A stretch of DNA of 64,000 bases from Candidatus Saccharibacteria bacterium UBA6664. GTDB lineage: Bacteria; Patescibacteriota; Saccharimonadia; Saccharimonadales; Saccharimonadaceae. Below are positions 32,784-42,022 of the stretch, one piece after another. The translations under genes and the position numbers were made by a program. The stretch is from the NCBI GenBank assembly GCA_002455275.1, contig DKKO01000001.1, positions 104,799-168,798 on the forward strand, given 5' to 3'. A model generated the notes under the pieces. The model was not told the DNA's origin and did no database searches. It worked only from the letters and a program-made list of their open reading frames with translations. Position 1 is the first letter of the stretch. Each line of letters opens with the position of its first letter.

Positions 32784-33494
32784 TTAGACTAAGTCAGCAT
32801 TTGTGTGCACGTTCACCACATCGTCGACATCATCAAGCGCATCAAGTACTTTCATGATTTTTTCGCTGGTTTCATCATCAGCTATGGTGACTGGATTATT
32901 CGCAATATATTGTAGCTCGGCATCTTCAACTTTTAAGCCAGCTTCTACCAGTGCTTTGCGTACCTTCATCAAATCTTTTTGATCGGTATAAACAATTATC
33001 TCGCCGTCTTCTTCAGTTGCATCTTCAGCACCTGCATCGAGAATAGTCAGCAAAGCATCTTCACCAGTTTCAGCCACCCGAATCACACCCTTGCGCGTAA
33101 ATTGAAACATCACGCTGCCTGCATCGGCAATACGCCCGCCATTTTTTACCAATGCAGTCTTTACTTCGGGTAACGTGCGGTTTTTATTGTCGGTCGCTGC
33201 TTCAATAATAATCCCTACGCCGCCTGGCCCCATGCCTTCGTAGGTAACTTCTTCTAGTACAGCAGCGTTTTTATCAGCAACACGGTCAATGCTACGCTGA
33301 ATGTTTTCTTTCGGCATGTTGGCCTGGCGTGCTTTTTCAATTGCCATAGCCAAGCTAGGGTTCATGTCTGGGTCTGTGCCACCGCGTGCGGCAATAGCAA
33401 TTTGGTTACCAATACGCGTAAAGATTGCACCGCGTTTAGCGTCGTTGGCGCCCTTATCACGTTTAATCTTTGACCATTTGCTGTGTCCAGACAT
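32784..33494 (-). CDS. yebC: YebC/PmpR-family regulator or translation factor
   Basis: 236 aa. Family start SGHSKWSKIKRDKGANDAKRG is intact, with the GGTDPDMNPSLAMAIEKA and YEGMGPGGVGIIIE blocks following. YebC proteins regulate transcription next to ruvC in many bacteria, and some act at the ribosome on proline runs. ATG 33494 has GGAG upstream, a conventional start. Placed before ruvC as in many genomes. Confidence 0.95.
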   Translation of the reverse strand: MSGHSKWSKIKRDKGANDAKRGAIFTRIGNQIAIAARGGTDPDMNPSLAMAIEKARQANMPKENIQRSIDRVADKNAAVLEEVTYEGMGPGGVGIIIEAATDNKNRTLPEVKTALVKNGGRIADAGSVMFQFTRKGVIRVAETGEDALLTILDAGAEDATEEDGEIIVYTDQKDLMKVRKALVEAGLKVEDAELQYIANNPVTIADDETSEKIMKVLDALDDVDDVVNVHTNADLV

Positions 33495-33621
33495 AGTGCT
33501 CCAAGTTTATTTTTATTTACTAGTTACATCAATTGTATCAGAAAATAGATACTTTTACATACTGAACCTGGATGTCAATAGAAATATTAGGTAACTATCC
33601 CATCCGGGAAAGAGAAGAAAT

Positions 33622-34335
33622 TTGATGACCTTAAGTTATAATTCAGTTATGACAGTTATATTAGCCGCGCTGTGCGATGCTGGCAAAGGAGCCATCCTCA
33701 TGGCCGATAAAATGCGGACTGCTGTTCATCCCATTACCCACGAAATGTATGAAGTTGAGAATGAAGAAATAAGGAAAATATTCCAACTTAACGACAATAC
33801 CTACCTTGCCTACTCAGGAGACAATGAGTTCTGGACGGATATCGTCAGTGAGATTGAACGAGAAGTTAATCCTAACGATAGTCTCAAGAAGGTTCGTGCA
33901 AAAATTGAAAAGATTTACCACAAATATTTCCAACGATATCAATGGACTAAGGAACTCGGTTTTATAGGCTTCACCGACATGAATGACTATGTTAACCGAG
34001 CACACACAATTTGGCCTCAAAGTAGGATTGATGCAGTTGATGCTAGACTTAGAGCCCTACTAAGCCCAGGTGAGCTACTCATGGTAGGAGTGGAGGATGC
34101 TCACTACAAAATCTATGCACTCAATGACCCTGGTATATTGAAGCCTGCTAACCCTGGACACACGTCTGCCGGCAGTGGACTAACTTATGCAAATCCAATT
34201 CTTGACCGCGAGCTCATGTCTTCAATGACAAAGGATGAGGTTGAGGAGGTCATGGTGAGAGCAAAGAAAGCAGCGGAAGCCGCAAACGGTGTTGGTAAAA
34301 CCCATGATGTTGTATACTTGCCAACTCTTGATTAA
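33622..34335 (+). CDS. Orphan proteasome-like Ntn hydrolase
   Basis: 237 aa with a proteasome beta-like fold signature: MTVILAALCDAGKGAILMADK, then EEIRKIFQLNDNTYLAYSGD. If processed before Thr11 (or started at ATG 33649 with Met removed), the nucleophile Thr, the Asp of ADK and the Lys of IRKIF sit where Thr1, Asp17 and Lys33 lie in proteasome beta subunits, with a small insertion before the Lys. ATG 33622/33625 has AGAGAAG upstream, giving a 10-residue propeptide. No ATPase ring (HslU, Mpa) or second subunit is near. Related bacterial stand-alone members are known but poorly characterised. Confidence 0.75.
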   Translation: MMTLSYNSVMTVILAALCDAGKGAILMADKMRTAVHPITHEMYEVENEEIRKIFQLNDNTYLAYSGDNEFWTDIVSEIEREVNPNDSLKKVRAKIEKIYHKYFQRYQWTKELGFIGFTDMNDYVNRAHTIWPQSRIDAVDARLRALLSPGELLMVGVEDAHYKIYALNDPGILKPANPGHTSAGSGLTYANPILDRELMSSMTKDEVEEVMVRAKKAAEAANGVGKTHDVVYLPTLD

Positions 34336-34434
34336 CCACATAAGAGATATGACACTACCTGTCTAAAGTTGAGCAAACGGATATTCTCATCCTTCACGAT
34401 GAAAATAGGCAGTCCTTGTGAATAGCGGGTTACC

Positions 34435-37400
34435 CTACTGCTTCCGATATACCGTCACATTTTTCGTCAATGTGGTGTTAGGGGCAACCGTAACTTGCAA
34501 TGTTTTTGTATTGAAGTTTAATTTTTTAATCGTTAGCGTATAAATACCTATTTTCACATTGCTAAAGCTGTAGGCGCCGGTTTTCGATGTCTTGGTGCTG
34601 CGTGTAATGCCATTGCCTTTTATTGTTACGGTTGCTCCCGCCACAGGGTCACCGTTGCCACGCTCTACTTTACCTTTCAATGATCCATACTGCTGCACCT
34701 GCGTGGCAAACGTTTTTGCTTGAACAGTGCTACTCGGCTTGCTAACAGTGCCGCTACTGTCTTTAACGACCACATAGTATTGGTAGGTAGTAGATGCTTT
34801 TAGTCCCGTATCAGCGTAGCTGTTTGAACTGACTGAAGCGATGAGTGCCCCGTCGCGATATACATCGTACAGAGCGCTGCCACTTATATCTGTGTTGTAT
34901 TCCCAGGCAACAAGAATCTGACTTGATGTCGCAGCGGTCGCACTTACCGACTTTGGGGCAGATGGCGATGTAGTAATACTAATGAGTGCACTTTGCTCAC
35001 TCTTGTTGCCTGATGCGTCTTTTGCGATTACATAATAGCTGTATTTGGTACCACTAGAAAGACCTGAATCAGTGTAGCTAGTTGCCACGGTGCTCGTGAT
35101 TTTAGTGCTGTTTCGATAGACATCATACGTAATAGTAGTTGAATCGTCGCTGCTGCTATTCCAGTTTAGTTCGGCTTGCGATTCAGTAACGCTCGCTCTT
35201 AGACCAGTTGGTACTGTTGGTGCCGACGTGTCTACATTAGCTACTTGAACATCTTTATTAGCTGTCGTTGAATTACCAGCCACATCATAGGCCTTCACGG
35301 AAATAGTGTGCGCGCCATTGCTTACTCCTGATGTATTCCACATATAACTATATGGAGAGGTGGTATCGACACTACGCAAGCTACCATCGACATATGTTTC
35401 AACCTTTGTAATTTGATTGTTGTCTGTCACATCTGCAGCTATGGTCACGTTTGAAGATAGTGCCGAAGATCCAGCAGGAGAGGTGATCGACACAGTAGGG
35501 GGTGTTTCATCGCCCTTATCTGCCGGAATAACAAAAGTTACTGTTTTACTTACTTTGTTTAGCGCGCCATCATACAGCACTGCTTTTAGCTCATGAGTTC
35601 CTGCCTTAAGGTCAATCGCACGCACAAAATATGACTCTGACGTAGCCGAAATACTTGGTTGCACCCGATCTATCTTCATCTCACCGTCAACATAGAAGCG
35701 TAGACCCTTAGCTCCATTTGGTGCTGTGTAGTTTGCTTTAATTGTTTTTGTTGTACTAATGGTTGTGCCGTTTGCTGTGTCAAATGATAGCTGCGGCAAG
35801 CGATCACTCGGACTTTCGTCTTTTGCAAGGTTAACAACCAGCTGTTGAGTGCCGACAATGTCACCGTTTTCGTTTGCAAATTTTACATATAAAGTTTTTG
35901 AACCTGTTCCGGTGGAAAGTAGCTGCTGGAACGAGTGAGTCGCGGCTGATGTTACTTTTTCTTGCCAAAAATCCCCAGCCGAATAGCTCATTACGCCAGA
36001 TTGTGGCCCAAAGGTAACTGGTGAATCTGCTGTGTCGCTATACCCTTCAGTGAATGAGTTATTTGGCGGAGTTGCATCGACGATTCGAACGATATCACTG
36101 TAGGTGCCTGTAGCCTTAAACGGATCTGCTTCAATCATGTGGTATATAACCAGTCCCTCGCTGCTAAGTAATCGATCAAAGTTGTGCATGTCGTTTTCTA
36201 ATGCATCTGTTTTCGAGCGCCATTCCATCAGTAAATACTCCGACCCGACGTATTGTTGTGCTACCGTGTTCGACGATCCGATTCGTGTTTCAAGCCCTGG
36301 GTCGCCCTCAGCTTGTAGTGGTACTTTTATAAGCGTCGTGCGGTCAGAATCCGCGGCGTTACCAAATTCGGATCGATAAATACGACATGTGCTAGAAGTG
36401 TTTTTGCCAAAGCCAAAGGTAAGTGGCTGCTGGTGACCCATAAGCACTCTGTTTGAGGCGCTAAGTAGACTAGGCTCATTGTAACTTTGCTTCGTTTGCG
36501 GGTGAAGCCCACTCAAGTTGCCGCTGGCCATTAAATCAAATGACACGACATTCGATGGACGCATGTATAAATCACCTAGAAATTGCCTGTCTGTAAGCGA
36601 AAAGCCAGGCACACTCGATAAGTCATGCATCAGCTCGTGTGTAAAATGCGGGTACCATTCAGAACCGATGATACGGCTGTCGAGCGTTTGGTCTTCACTT
36701 GTGCCAAGAGATGCTTTATACCGTACCACGACTCGCTCATTTGCCGTAGGCAACACACTACCTAGCGTGATTTTTCTAAATCGTGTGTTCGACGAAGTGT
36801 CTATACTACCGCCAGTGAAGTAGTTTTTACCAGATTTATTTGTGTCTGATTCAAGCCAAACTCCCTCGACGGTATTTGGATTATAGCGGGTGACAACCGT
36901 CTTGCTGTCTGTCGAAACTCGCACTTCTTCCATCGTACCACCGAGTACCGAGCTTGCTAAATCAGTAGGAATCGCGTAGGTGAGTGAGCGCTTTATCGAA
37001 CCATAACTACCTCCTGAAACCTTTGGTGATGTATGGATATAGTTTGTGCGATCAACACTATAGGTATCTGATGAAACCGACAATAAGAAATCAAAATCTT
37101 TCGATGCAAGATAACCCGGATTTTGCTCTTCGATTGCATCTAGTATATCGGCGTCGAGTGAGTATGTCTCACCGCGTGCAAGCATGCCGCGGTACTTTTC
37201 AAGCGATAATCGAACAGTGCTAGGGTAAGCCTCGCCACTAAGCTTTACTCTGCCTGCCGTACTTTGAAACAAGTAGTCGTTGACGCTCGAGTTTTTAAAG
37301 TAGCCGTCGAACCCATTAGTTGAGCTATTGAACAGCAGGCGATTAAGCCACGTTGGCGTTTGATACGCCGCCTTGCCCGCTATTTCCCCACTGTCATCTT

Positions 37401-37821
37401 CATACGCGAAATTGACCGCCAATACTTTAATTGTTTTTTGTGAATTTGCTACCGAATATGGCGATGCTATTGCTCCCGGCTGGCCGTCAGGGTAAGTGAC
37501 TTTTACATCTGCGTACGAATTATCGTTCGCAACGTTTGTAATATCGATTTTTGGCCCGCTACTCTTGCCGTAATCGGGAGATTCAGACGCGCTAAAGTAT
37601 TTTACGTCCGTACAGTTATTCATCGATAGCGTGATTAATCGGTTATCGCTCGAAGACGGAGCAGAGTCGATTGAACACTCTTGCACAGCCAGGGTTTGAT
37701 ACAGGGCAAACACCGGCACGCTCACAATGGCAAACAATGTCATCAGCAGTATACTTCGTGCTTTCGACAAACGAATTTTTGGAATTTTCAGTTTCTTTCT
37801 CACTGCGTGTATAACAGCCAT
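34435..37821 (-). CDS. Large membrane-anchored multidomain metalloprotease
   Basis: 1128 aa from ATG 37821 (AAGG 6 nt upstream; GTG 37833 possible). N-terminal membrane anchor at about 20-42. The catalytic region has HELMHDLSSVPGF, an HExxH zinc site similar to M6 immune-inhibitor-A-type peptidases. An Ig-like domain follows (PPTVSITSPAGSSALSSNV), then two fibronectin type III domains (about 835-1030), then a carboxypeptidase-regulatory-like domain (LKGKVERGNGDPVAGATVTI). No sortase motif is seen, so it is held by the N-terminal helix. A surface enzyme for host or matrix protein is inferred. Confidence 0.8.
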   Translation of the reverse strand: MAVIHAVRKKLKIPKIRLSKARSILLMTLFAIVSVPVFALYQTLAVQECSIDSAPSSSDNRLITLSMNNCTDVKYFSASESPDYGKSSGPKIDITNVANDNSYADVKVTYPDGQPGAIASPYSVANSQKTIKVLAVNFAYEDDSGEIAGKAAYQTPTWLNRLLFNSSTNGFDGYFKNSSVNDYLFQSTAGRVKLSGEAYPSTVRLSLEKYRGMLARGETYSLDADILDAIEEQNPGYLASKDFDFLLSVSSDTYSVDRTNYIHTSPKVSGGSYGSIKRSLTYAIPTDLASSVLGGTMEEVRVSTDSKTVVTRYNPNTVEGVWLESDTNKSGKNYFTGGSIDTSSNTRFRKITLGSVLPTANERVVVRYKASLGTSEDQTLDSRIIGSEWYPHFTHELMHDLSSVPGFSLTDRQFLGDLYMRPSNVVSFDLMASGNLSGLHPQTKQSYNEPSLLSASNRVLMGHQQPLTFGFGKNTSSTCRIYRSEFGNAADSDRTTLIKVPLQAEGDPGLETRIGSSNTVAQQYVGSEYLLMEWRSKTDALENDMHNFDRLLSSEGLVIYHMIEADPFKATGTYSDIVRIVDATPPNNSFTEGYSDTADSPVTFGPQSGVMSYSAGDFWQEKVTSAATHSFQQLLSTGTGSKTLYVKFANENGDIVGTQQLVVNLAKDESPSDRLPQLSFDTANGTTISTTKTIKANYTAPNGAKGLRFYVDGEMKIDRVQPSISATSESYFVRAIDLKAGTHELKAVLYDGALNKVSKTVTFVIPADKGDETPPTVSITSPAGSSALSSNVTIAADVTDNNQITKVETYVDGSLRSVDTTSPYSYMWNTSGVSNGAHTISVKAYDVAGNSTTANKDVQVANVDTSAPTVPTGLRASVTESQAELNWNSSSDDSTTITYDVYRNSTKITSTVATSYTDSGLSSGTKYSYYVIAKDASGNKSEQSALISITTSPSAPKSVSATAATSSQILVAWEYNTDISGSALYDVYRDGALIASVSSNSYADTGLKASTTYQYYVVVKDSSGTVSKPSSTVQAKTFATQVQQYGSLKGKVERGNGDPVAGATVTIKGNGITRSTKTSKTGAYSFSNVKIGIYTLTIKKLNFNTKTLQVTVAPNTTLTKNVTVYRKQ

Positions 37822-37897
37822 ATGCCTTGTCACAGTTAGTATTACATCTGGAGTTATTATCGTAGATTTAGCTCATTTGTACAAGCTTGGCTCAAAG

Positions 37898-37922
37898 AAA
37901 AAACACCTACGCTGAGTAGGTG
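37898..37922 (-). terminator. Terminator of tRNA-Lys
   Basis: CACCTAC/GTAGGTG stem with 5-nt loop, followed on the minus strand by a T6 run, 9 nt after the tRNA 3' end. Confidence 0.8.
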
Positions 37923-37930
37923 ATTTTTCT

Positions 37931-38007
37931 TGGAGGGTCCAGTGGGGCTTGAACCCACGACACCCTGCTTAAAAGGCAGGTGCTCTAACCAGCTGAGCTA
38001 TGGACCC
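37931..38007 (-). tRNA. tRNA-Lys (anticodon TTT)
   Basis: GGGTCCA acceptor pairs with TGGACCC; anticodon loop CTTTTAA; T-arm GGGTTCAAGCCCC; CCA encoded. Transcribed on the minus strand with its own terminator. Confidence 0.96.
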
Positions 38008-38059
38008 ATAATGGGCGTGTAAAACACTCTAAAAAGAGTATCGTAATAGAGGTGAAAAG

Positions 38060-38542
38060 TCAATGCTTGCCGCGGCCTATGCGGTGCCCTGTATGCGTTG
38101 CTAGCACGTCTACCAGCGCGATTACGAGACCTGCCGTCACAATGTATACGCGGTTCTGTACGAAAAAGTCGTACACCACTTTGCTTTCGCCGGTCAGTAC
38201 CAACGCAGAGCCCAATGGTTCGACCAATAATGCTATGGCAAGTGCCGCAAAACACACCGCCCCAGCAATTCGCATGGTCATATCTCGATAGCTTGGACCG
38301 CTAGAAAGCAGAATAGTTGCTGGAAGCAGCACCAATGCTATTGCCACCAACGTGGCGAGTGGTGGGCGTTCCACCATGACGCCAGTCTGCTCAATTACGG
38401 GCGTCAAAGCCTGAGCCCATAAATCGCTCAACATCGCACCGGCAGCAAGTGCTAGCCCCAACACACCAAACCGACGTTTGGTGAGATAGGCCAAGCCAAA
38501 CAAGAGGACGGTTACAATCAGAAAAACAAGAGCAACATTCAT
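38060..38542 (-). CDS. Membrane protein, CvpA-like layout (unknown)
   Basis: 160 aa with four to five membrane segments (about 2-18, 25-45, 66-82, 89-110 and 130-147). The GVLGLALAAGAMLSDLWA stretch recalls CvpA-like proteins, but the match is weak. -10 box 6 nt upstream, no Shine-Dalgarno. Ends 52 nt before tRNA-Lys on the same strand. Confidence 0.6.
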   Translation of the reverse strand: MNVALVFLIVTVLLFGLAYLTKRRFGVLGLALAAGAMLSDLWAQALTPVIEQTGVMVERPPLATLVAIALVLLPATILLSSGPSYRDMTMRIAGAVCFAALAIALLVEPLGSALVLTGESKVVYDFFVQNRVYIVTAGLVIALVDVLATHTGHRIGRGKH

Positions 38543-38548
38543 GCTACT

Positions 38549-38554
38549 AGTATA
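38549..38554 (-). promoter_or_regulatory. Extended -10 box of the CvpA-like gene (leaderless)
   Basis: Minus-strand TGCTATACT, 6 nt, ATG; no Shine-Dalgarno. Confidence 0.6.
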
Positions 38555-38586
38555 GCACTAGCGGTATAGACTCTCTAAGAGGTGAC

Positions 38587-39492
38587 TTATGCGCCGATTT
38601 TGTCTTTTCGAGGTCGACGCTTCGCGTTTTGTTCAACGTATTCAATGATCTTTTCAGCAACATTGCGTCCGGTAATCAGCTCTGGGGTTTTAATGCTAGC
38701 GCTTGAGTTAACCTCGAGTACTAACGGACCATGCTTTGATCGCATCATATCTACACCACAGATTGGCAGTCCCATGGCTTTGGCGGCTTTAATAGCAGTT
38801 TTTCGCTCTTCTTCAGTCAGTTTTACTGCCACGCCCTCACCACCTTGATGTGTGTTTGAACGAAAGTCACCGTCGAGACTTTGACGCTTCACACTTGCGA
38901 CCACTCGCCCGCCTACGACTAGCGCACGAATATCAGTACCGGCAGATTCTTCAACGAATTGCTGCACAAGGAAGCTCACGCCTTCCACATAGAAGGCTTG
39001 CATTACCGCTTTGGCTGCTTTTGGTGTTTCAGCTAATACCACTCCATTGCCGTGTGTGCCGCGCGCTACCTTAATGATAAGTGGTGTACCACCGGCGAGT
39101 TCAGCAATGTCTTCAAAGCTGGCTGATTCACGAGCAAATACCGTTTTGGGAATTCCTACTCCAGCTTTAGCAAGCACTTGGTAGGCACGCAACTTATCAC
39201 GTGAACGATTAATCGCCAAGCTAGTAGCAGTAGTGAACGTACCTTGCGACTCAAACTGACGTACAATCGCGGTGCCGTATTTGGTGTAGCTCTGAGCAAT
39301 TCGCGGTATGATTACATCAAAATGCTCAAGGCTCGCTCCCTTATATCGAACAACGTTGTTGTTGGTTTCAACCGCGGTATAGCAATCTTTGTACTTGATT
39401 ACTTTTACTTCGTGTCCACGCTTGATTGCCTCTTCTTTCAGGCGTTTGGTCGTGTAGTTAGCTGGGCCGTTGCTTAGGATTGCGATTTTCAT
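38587..39492 (-). CDS. rimK: RimK-family ATP-grasp amino-acid ligase
   Basis: 301 aa. RimK-type ligases add glutamate (or another amino acid) to a protein or peptide C-terminus using ATP. Visible motifs: RSRDKLRAYQVLAKAGVGIPKT, PLIIKVARGTHGNGVVL (ATP loop), QQFVEESAGTDIRALVVGG and CGVDMMRSKHGPLVLEVNSS (Mg-binding Glu/Asn). It overlaps the retropepsin-like gene by 4 nt. Target protein unknown: ribosomal S6 is the classical one, but its tail is not in this window. Confidence 0.9.
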   Translation of the reverse strand: MKIAILSNGPANYTTKRLKEEAIKRGHEVKVIKYKDCYTAVETNNNVVRYKGASLEHFDVIIPRIAQSYTKYGTAIVRQFESQGTFTTATSLAINRSRDKLRAYQVLAKAGVGIPKTVFARESASFEDIAELAGGTPLIIKVARGTHGNGVVLAETPKAAKAVMQAFYVEGVSFLVQQFVEESAGTDIRALVVGGRVVASVKRQSLDGDFRSNTHQGGEGVAVKLTEEERKTAIKAAKAMGLPICGVDMMRSKHGPLVLEVNSSASIKTPELITGRNVAEKIIEYVEQNAKRRPRKDKIGA

Positions 39493-39983
39493 TCCGCCTC
39501 CGTTTCGTTAAATTCGTTTGCTTCATCAGGATACTTGTATATCATTGCCTCTCCTGGGTCGGCGCTATCTACAAGGAAATTCCCTCGCAGCGTATTTCGT
39601 CCTATTAAAATTGGGTAGGTTTGGGTTGATCGATCAGACAGGGTGAACTTCGCGTGAAGTCGTTTGCCATGCATACGTATCGACATTGTCACCACATAAC
39701 GCTCTTGTTCATGGCCAGTCGAGCTAGTTACTTCACGAGTACCTACCACCTTCCTACGCACAACTTTGCCTGTGTAATAGGGCGAGCTTGGGCCAAATAG
39801 TTTGAAAGTTGCCATACCGTTCTTTATGCGAACATCGGTTGCCCACAGCGATGAAGTGCGAGCACCAGTGTCGATACGTGCCGCGATTTGCTTGAGGTTT
39901 TTGTACCCAGCAAAATCAACCAGCGAGGAAACGCCGATGATAGCGCTTGCTTGTTTTCGTTGTGTTGATGGCACTGTCTTCAT
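39489..39983 (-). CDS. RimK-linked retropepsin-like (ATP-dependent Zn protease family) protein
   Basis: 164 aa of the PF05618/RimB-like aspartic-protease-fold family that is often beside or fused to RimK. The active-site motif is AARIDTGARTSSLWA (Asp-Thr-Gly) near residue 35, and the second half has PILIGRNTLRGNFLVDS. Its partner role with the ligase is presumed trimming of added residues. Start lies 16 nt after the DUF1704 gene. Confidence 0.88.
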   Translation of the reverse strand: MKTVPSTQRKQASAIIGVSSLVDFAGYKNLKQIAARIDTGARTSSLWATDVRIKNGMATFKLFGPSSPYYTGKVVRRKVVGTREVTSSTGHEQERYVVTMSIRMHGKRLHAKFTLSDRSTQTYPILIGRNTLRGNFLVDSADPGEAMIYKYPDEANEFNETEAE

Positions 39984-39999
39984 TGTAGCACTCCTCTCT

Positions 40000-41469
40000 T
40001 TAAGCAGCCTGTTTAATACAGGCGTTTACGCGTTCCATTTCGCCACCTTCTGCTTCATCAGTGTGGTCGCACTTGCCTACCAATGAAACTTCAAGCGCGG
40101 CAGCAATATTGCCCTTGTGGTTCATGTAGTACTGGCCGTTTTTTTGCAGACCTTCATAGTACATTTTTAGCTTGCGGTAAATAAGACCCGGGGTTGTTTG
40201 TGGCGTGCCACGAAACGCGTTATCTACGTGTGTAAAGGCTGATTCTTTAGCTTTAGCAAGAATTTCATCCGTCAGGTCGCCATCTTTCGCCATACGAATG
40301 GCAAACATACGCCATGCTAGTTCATAGGTTTGGCGAGCATCACGTGGAGTACCGTCGGTACCCCGAGCAAGACCAGCCACAATGTAGCGATCACGAGCAC
40401 GATCAAGTGATGGGTTATCAAGGGTGCCAGCAACCGCACACTCGAACAGTACGCCTTCGCCTTCTTCTACATCGGCGTAATTGGCGGTACCAAATTTCAG
40501 TGCGTGCACACCAGTATTTTCACCATTCTGACCGCGAATTGCGTGTATGCCAACTTCGTGAACAATCAAGCGACGAAGTTCATCAGCACTACGCAATGTG
40601 TTTTCAGGTAGTTTAACGAGTTTTTTATCGACTTCTGTCGAAGGAATTGAAACAGTTGAGTCAACCACACAACGCCAATCACTGTCGTATAGGTCACATG
40701 CCTTAAGCGCGTCGTTGATGATGTCTACACACTGTAGGGCATTGTATTTTAACTCTAATTCAGTTTTTGGCAGGACATTTAGTATGTCGCCAAAGTACTC
40801 TAGTACTGCTTCTCGAAGCTCATCGAAGGTTTCTTTGTCGATAATTGGCTGTTCTTGGGTATCGAAATTTTTACTAGCAAAGTATTCCTGTAGCTGTGCT
40901 TTTACACGCTTGCCTGCCTCGTCGGTTGGCTCAAATTTAGCTACTCGGTCCTGCTCTGTCGTAAGCATACCGTCAAATGTCTCTGGGTCTACATCGCCAA
41001 ATCGCTCTTGGTTTAACTGGTTAAACTCGCGTTCGGCAAGTTCTTTCTCGCTAGAGCTACCAGGAGTTTGCAGGCGTTTAGCTGATTCAGCTAGTAGCAT
41101 TTTTTGTAAATATGCTTCGTGTGCATCTGCAGATAATTCATACAATTCATCTGAAAACTTGCCTGAAGCACGGTTGGCTTCAAGCTCTAGAATAGCTTCC
41201 TCAGTTTCTCGTTTTTTATCTGCAAAAATAAACTCATCTTCCTTCGGTGGAAGCACGTTACCTTCTTCGTCTACTTGCGCCTGTGGAGTGTCATACAGAT
41301 GTACCAGCTCGCCGTAAGTGTAGCTAGGAACATATACTTCGTCAGCAATAAAAGCAGCCTTCTGAACAGTGAGTTCTTCTTTTTTGCGCGCAAAATCTAA
41401 GTACTCAATAAAAACGCTATCGGTGTTAGCGTAGTTATTTTGGGCTTTTTTGCTTTTGAATTTGCTCAT
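40000..41469 (-). CDS. DUF1704 (MATCAP/KIAA0895-like) metallopeptidase
   Basis: 489 aa. The helical N-terminal half is Glu-rich. The catalytic motif is HEVGIHAIRGQNG with His304, Glu305 and His309, the HExxxH arrangement of DUF1704 enzymes, and EEGEGVLFE downstream is the family's QEGLA-type third-ligand stretch. The eukaryotic relatives MATCAP1 and MATCAP2 remove the C-terminal tyrosine or glutamates of tubulin. Bacterial substrates are unknown. First gene of the operon with the retropepsin-like and RimK proteins, with TAGTAT 6 nt before its ATG. Confidence 0.85.
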   Translation of the reverse strand: MSKFKSKKAQNNYANTDSVFIEYLDFARKKEELTVQKAAFIADEVYVPSYTYGELVHLYDTPQAQVDEEGNVLPPKEDEFIFADKKRETEEAILELEANRASGKFSDELYELSADAHEAYLQKMLLAESAKRLQTPGSSSEKELAEREFNQLNQERFGDVDPETFDGMLTTEQDRVAKFEPTDEAGKRVKAQLQEYFASKNFDTQEQPIIDKETFDELREAVLEYFGDILNVLPKTELELKYNALQCVDIINDALKACDLYDSDWRCVVDSTVSIPSTEVDKKLVKLPENTLRSADELRRLIVHEVGIHAIRGQNGENTGVHALKFGTANYADVEEGEGVLFECAVAGTLDNPSLDRARDRYIVAGLARGTDGTPRDARQTYELAWRMFAIRMAKDGDLTDEILAKAKESAFTHVDNAFRGTPQTTPGLIYRKLKMYYEGLQKNGQYYMNHKGNIAAALEVSLVGKCDHTDEAEGGEMERVNACIKQAA

Positions 41470-41475
41470 GCTTTA

Positions 41476-41481
41476 ATACTA
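41476..41481 (-). promoter_or_regulatory. Extended -10 box of the DUF1704-rimK operon (leaderless)
   Basis: Minus-strand TGCTAGTAT, 6 nt, ATG. It drives all three genes. Confidence 0.5.
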
Positions 41482-41551
41482 GCATAAATTGGCTAAAATG
41501 TCAATATTATTTCCCCTTTTCAACCTCAATATTCCATGCTATGCTTCGAAT

Positions 41552-42022
41552 ATGAGTGAAGTGCTCGTATTTCGCCAACTTACGCCTTCTGATTGCGCGT
41601 TGCTTGAGAGCGAGCTTCCCACCCCTAACGATGTAGACTATTGCGCCAAAATTGAACGCCAAACGCCTGGCGGCTATGGCTTCTACGGACTATTTACTGG
41701 CGCTAAACTCATTGGAGTATGCCAGGTACGAAGACAGGGGCCAAAAGACCCGCGAGCGTTAAAACTGGCAACATGTCCTGAAATTGGCAATTTATACATC
41801 GTTCCAGCCAAGCGAAATCGGGGCTATGCGCGGATTATGCTTCAACGTATCGAGGCTGTATTGAGAGCAGAAGGGTATGAGCAAGCGGGGCTAGCTGCCG
41901 AGCAAACCAATACCGTGGCATTGAAGCTGTACGCGAAACAGGGCTACGACCGAGCTGGAACTATTGGCAAAAAAATCCCCAATGGATCAGTCGACCGCGA
42001 CTATTTTGTAAAAACTCTTTAG
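41552..42022 (+). CDS. GNAT-family N-acetyltransferase
   Basis: 156 aa from ATG 41552; the longer frame from 41489 adds an unlikely hydrophobic lead. The acetyl-CoA loop is VPAKRNRGYARIML near residue 90, followed by GLAAEQTNTVALKLYAKQGY. Substrate unknown. Stop overlaps the convergent dnaJ stop by 4 nt. Confidence 0.85.
   Translation: MSEVLVFRQLTPSDCALLESELPTPNDVDYCAKIERQTPGGYGFYGLFTGAKLIGVCQVRRQGPKDPRALKLATCPEIGNLYIVPAKRNRGYARIMLQRIEAVLRAEGYEQAGLAAEQTNTVALKLYAKQGYDRAGTIGKKIPNGSVDRDYFVKTL

Noticed and set aside
40598..41317. Long plus-strand frame opposite the DUF1704 gene
   Set aside because: Ser-rich antisense shadow of a clear coding gene, no motifs.
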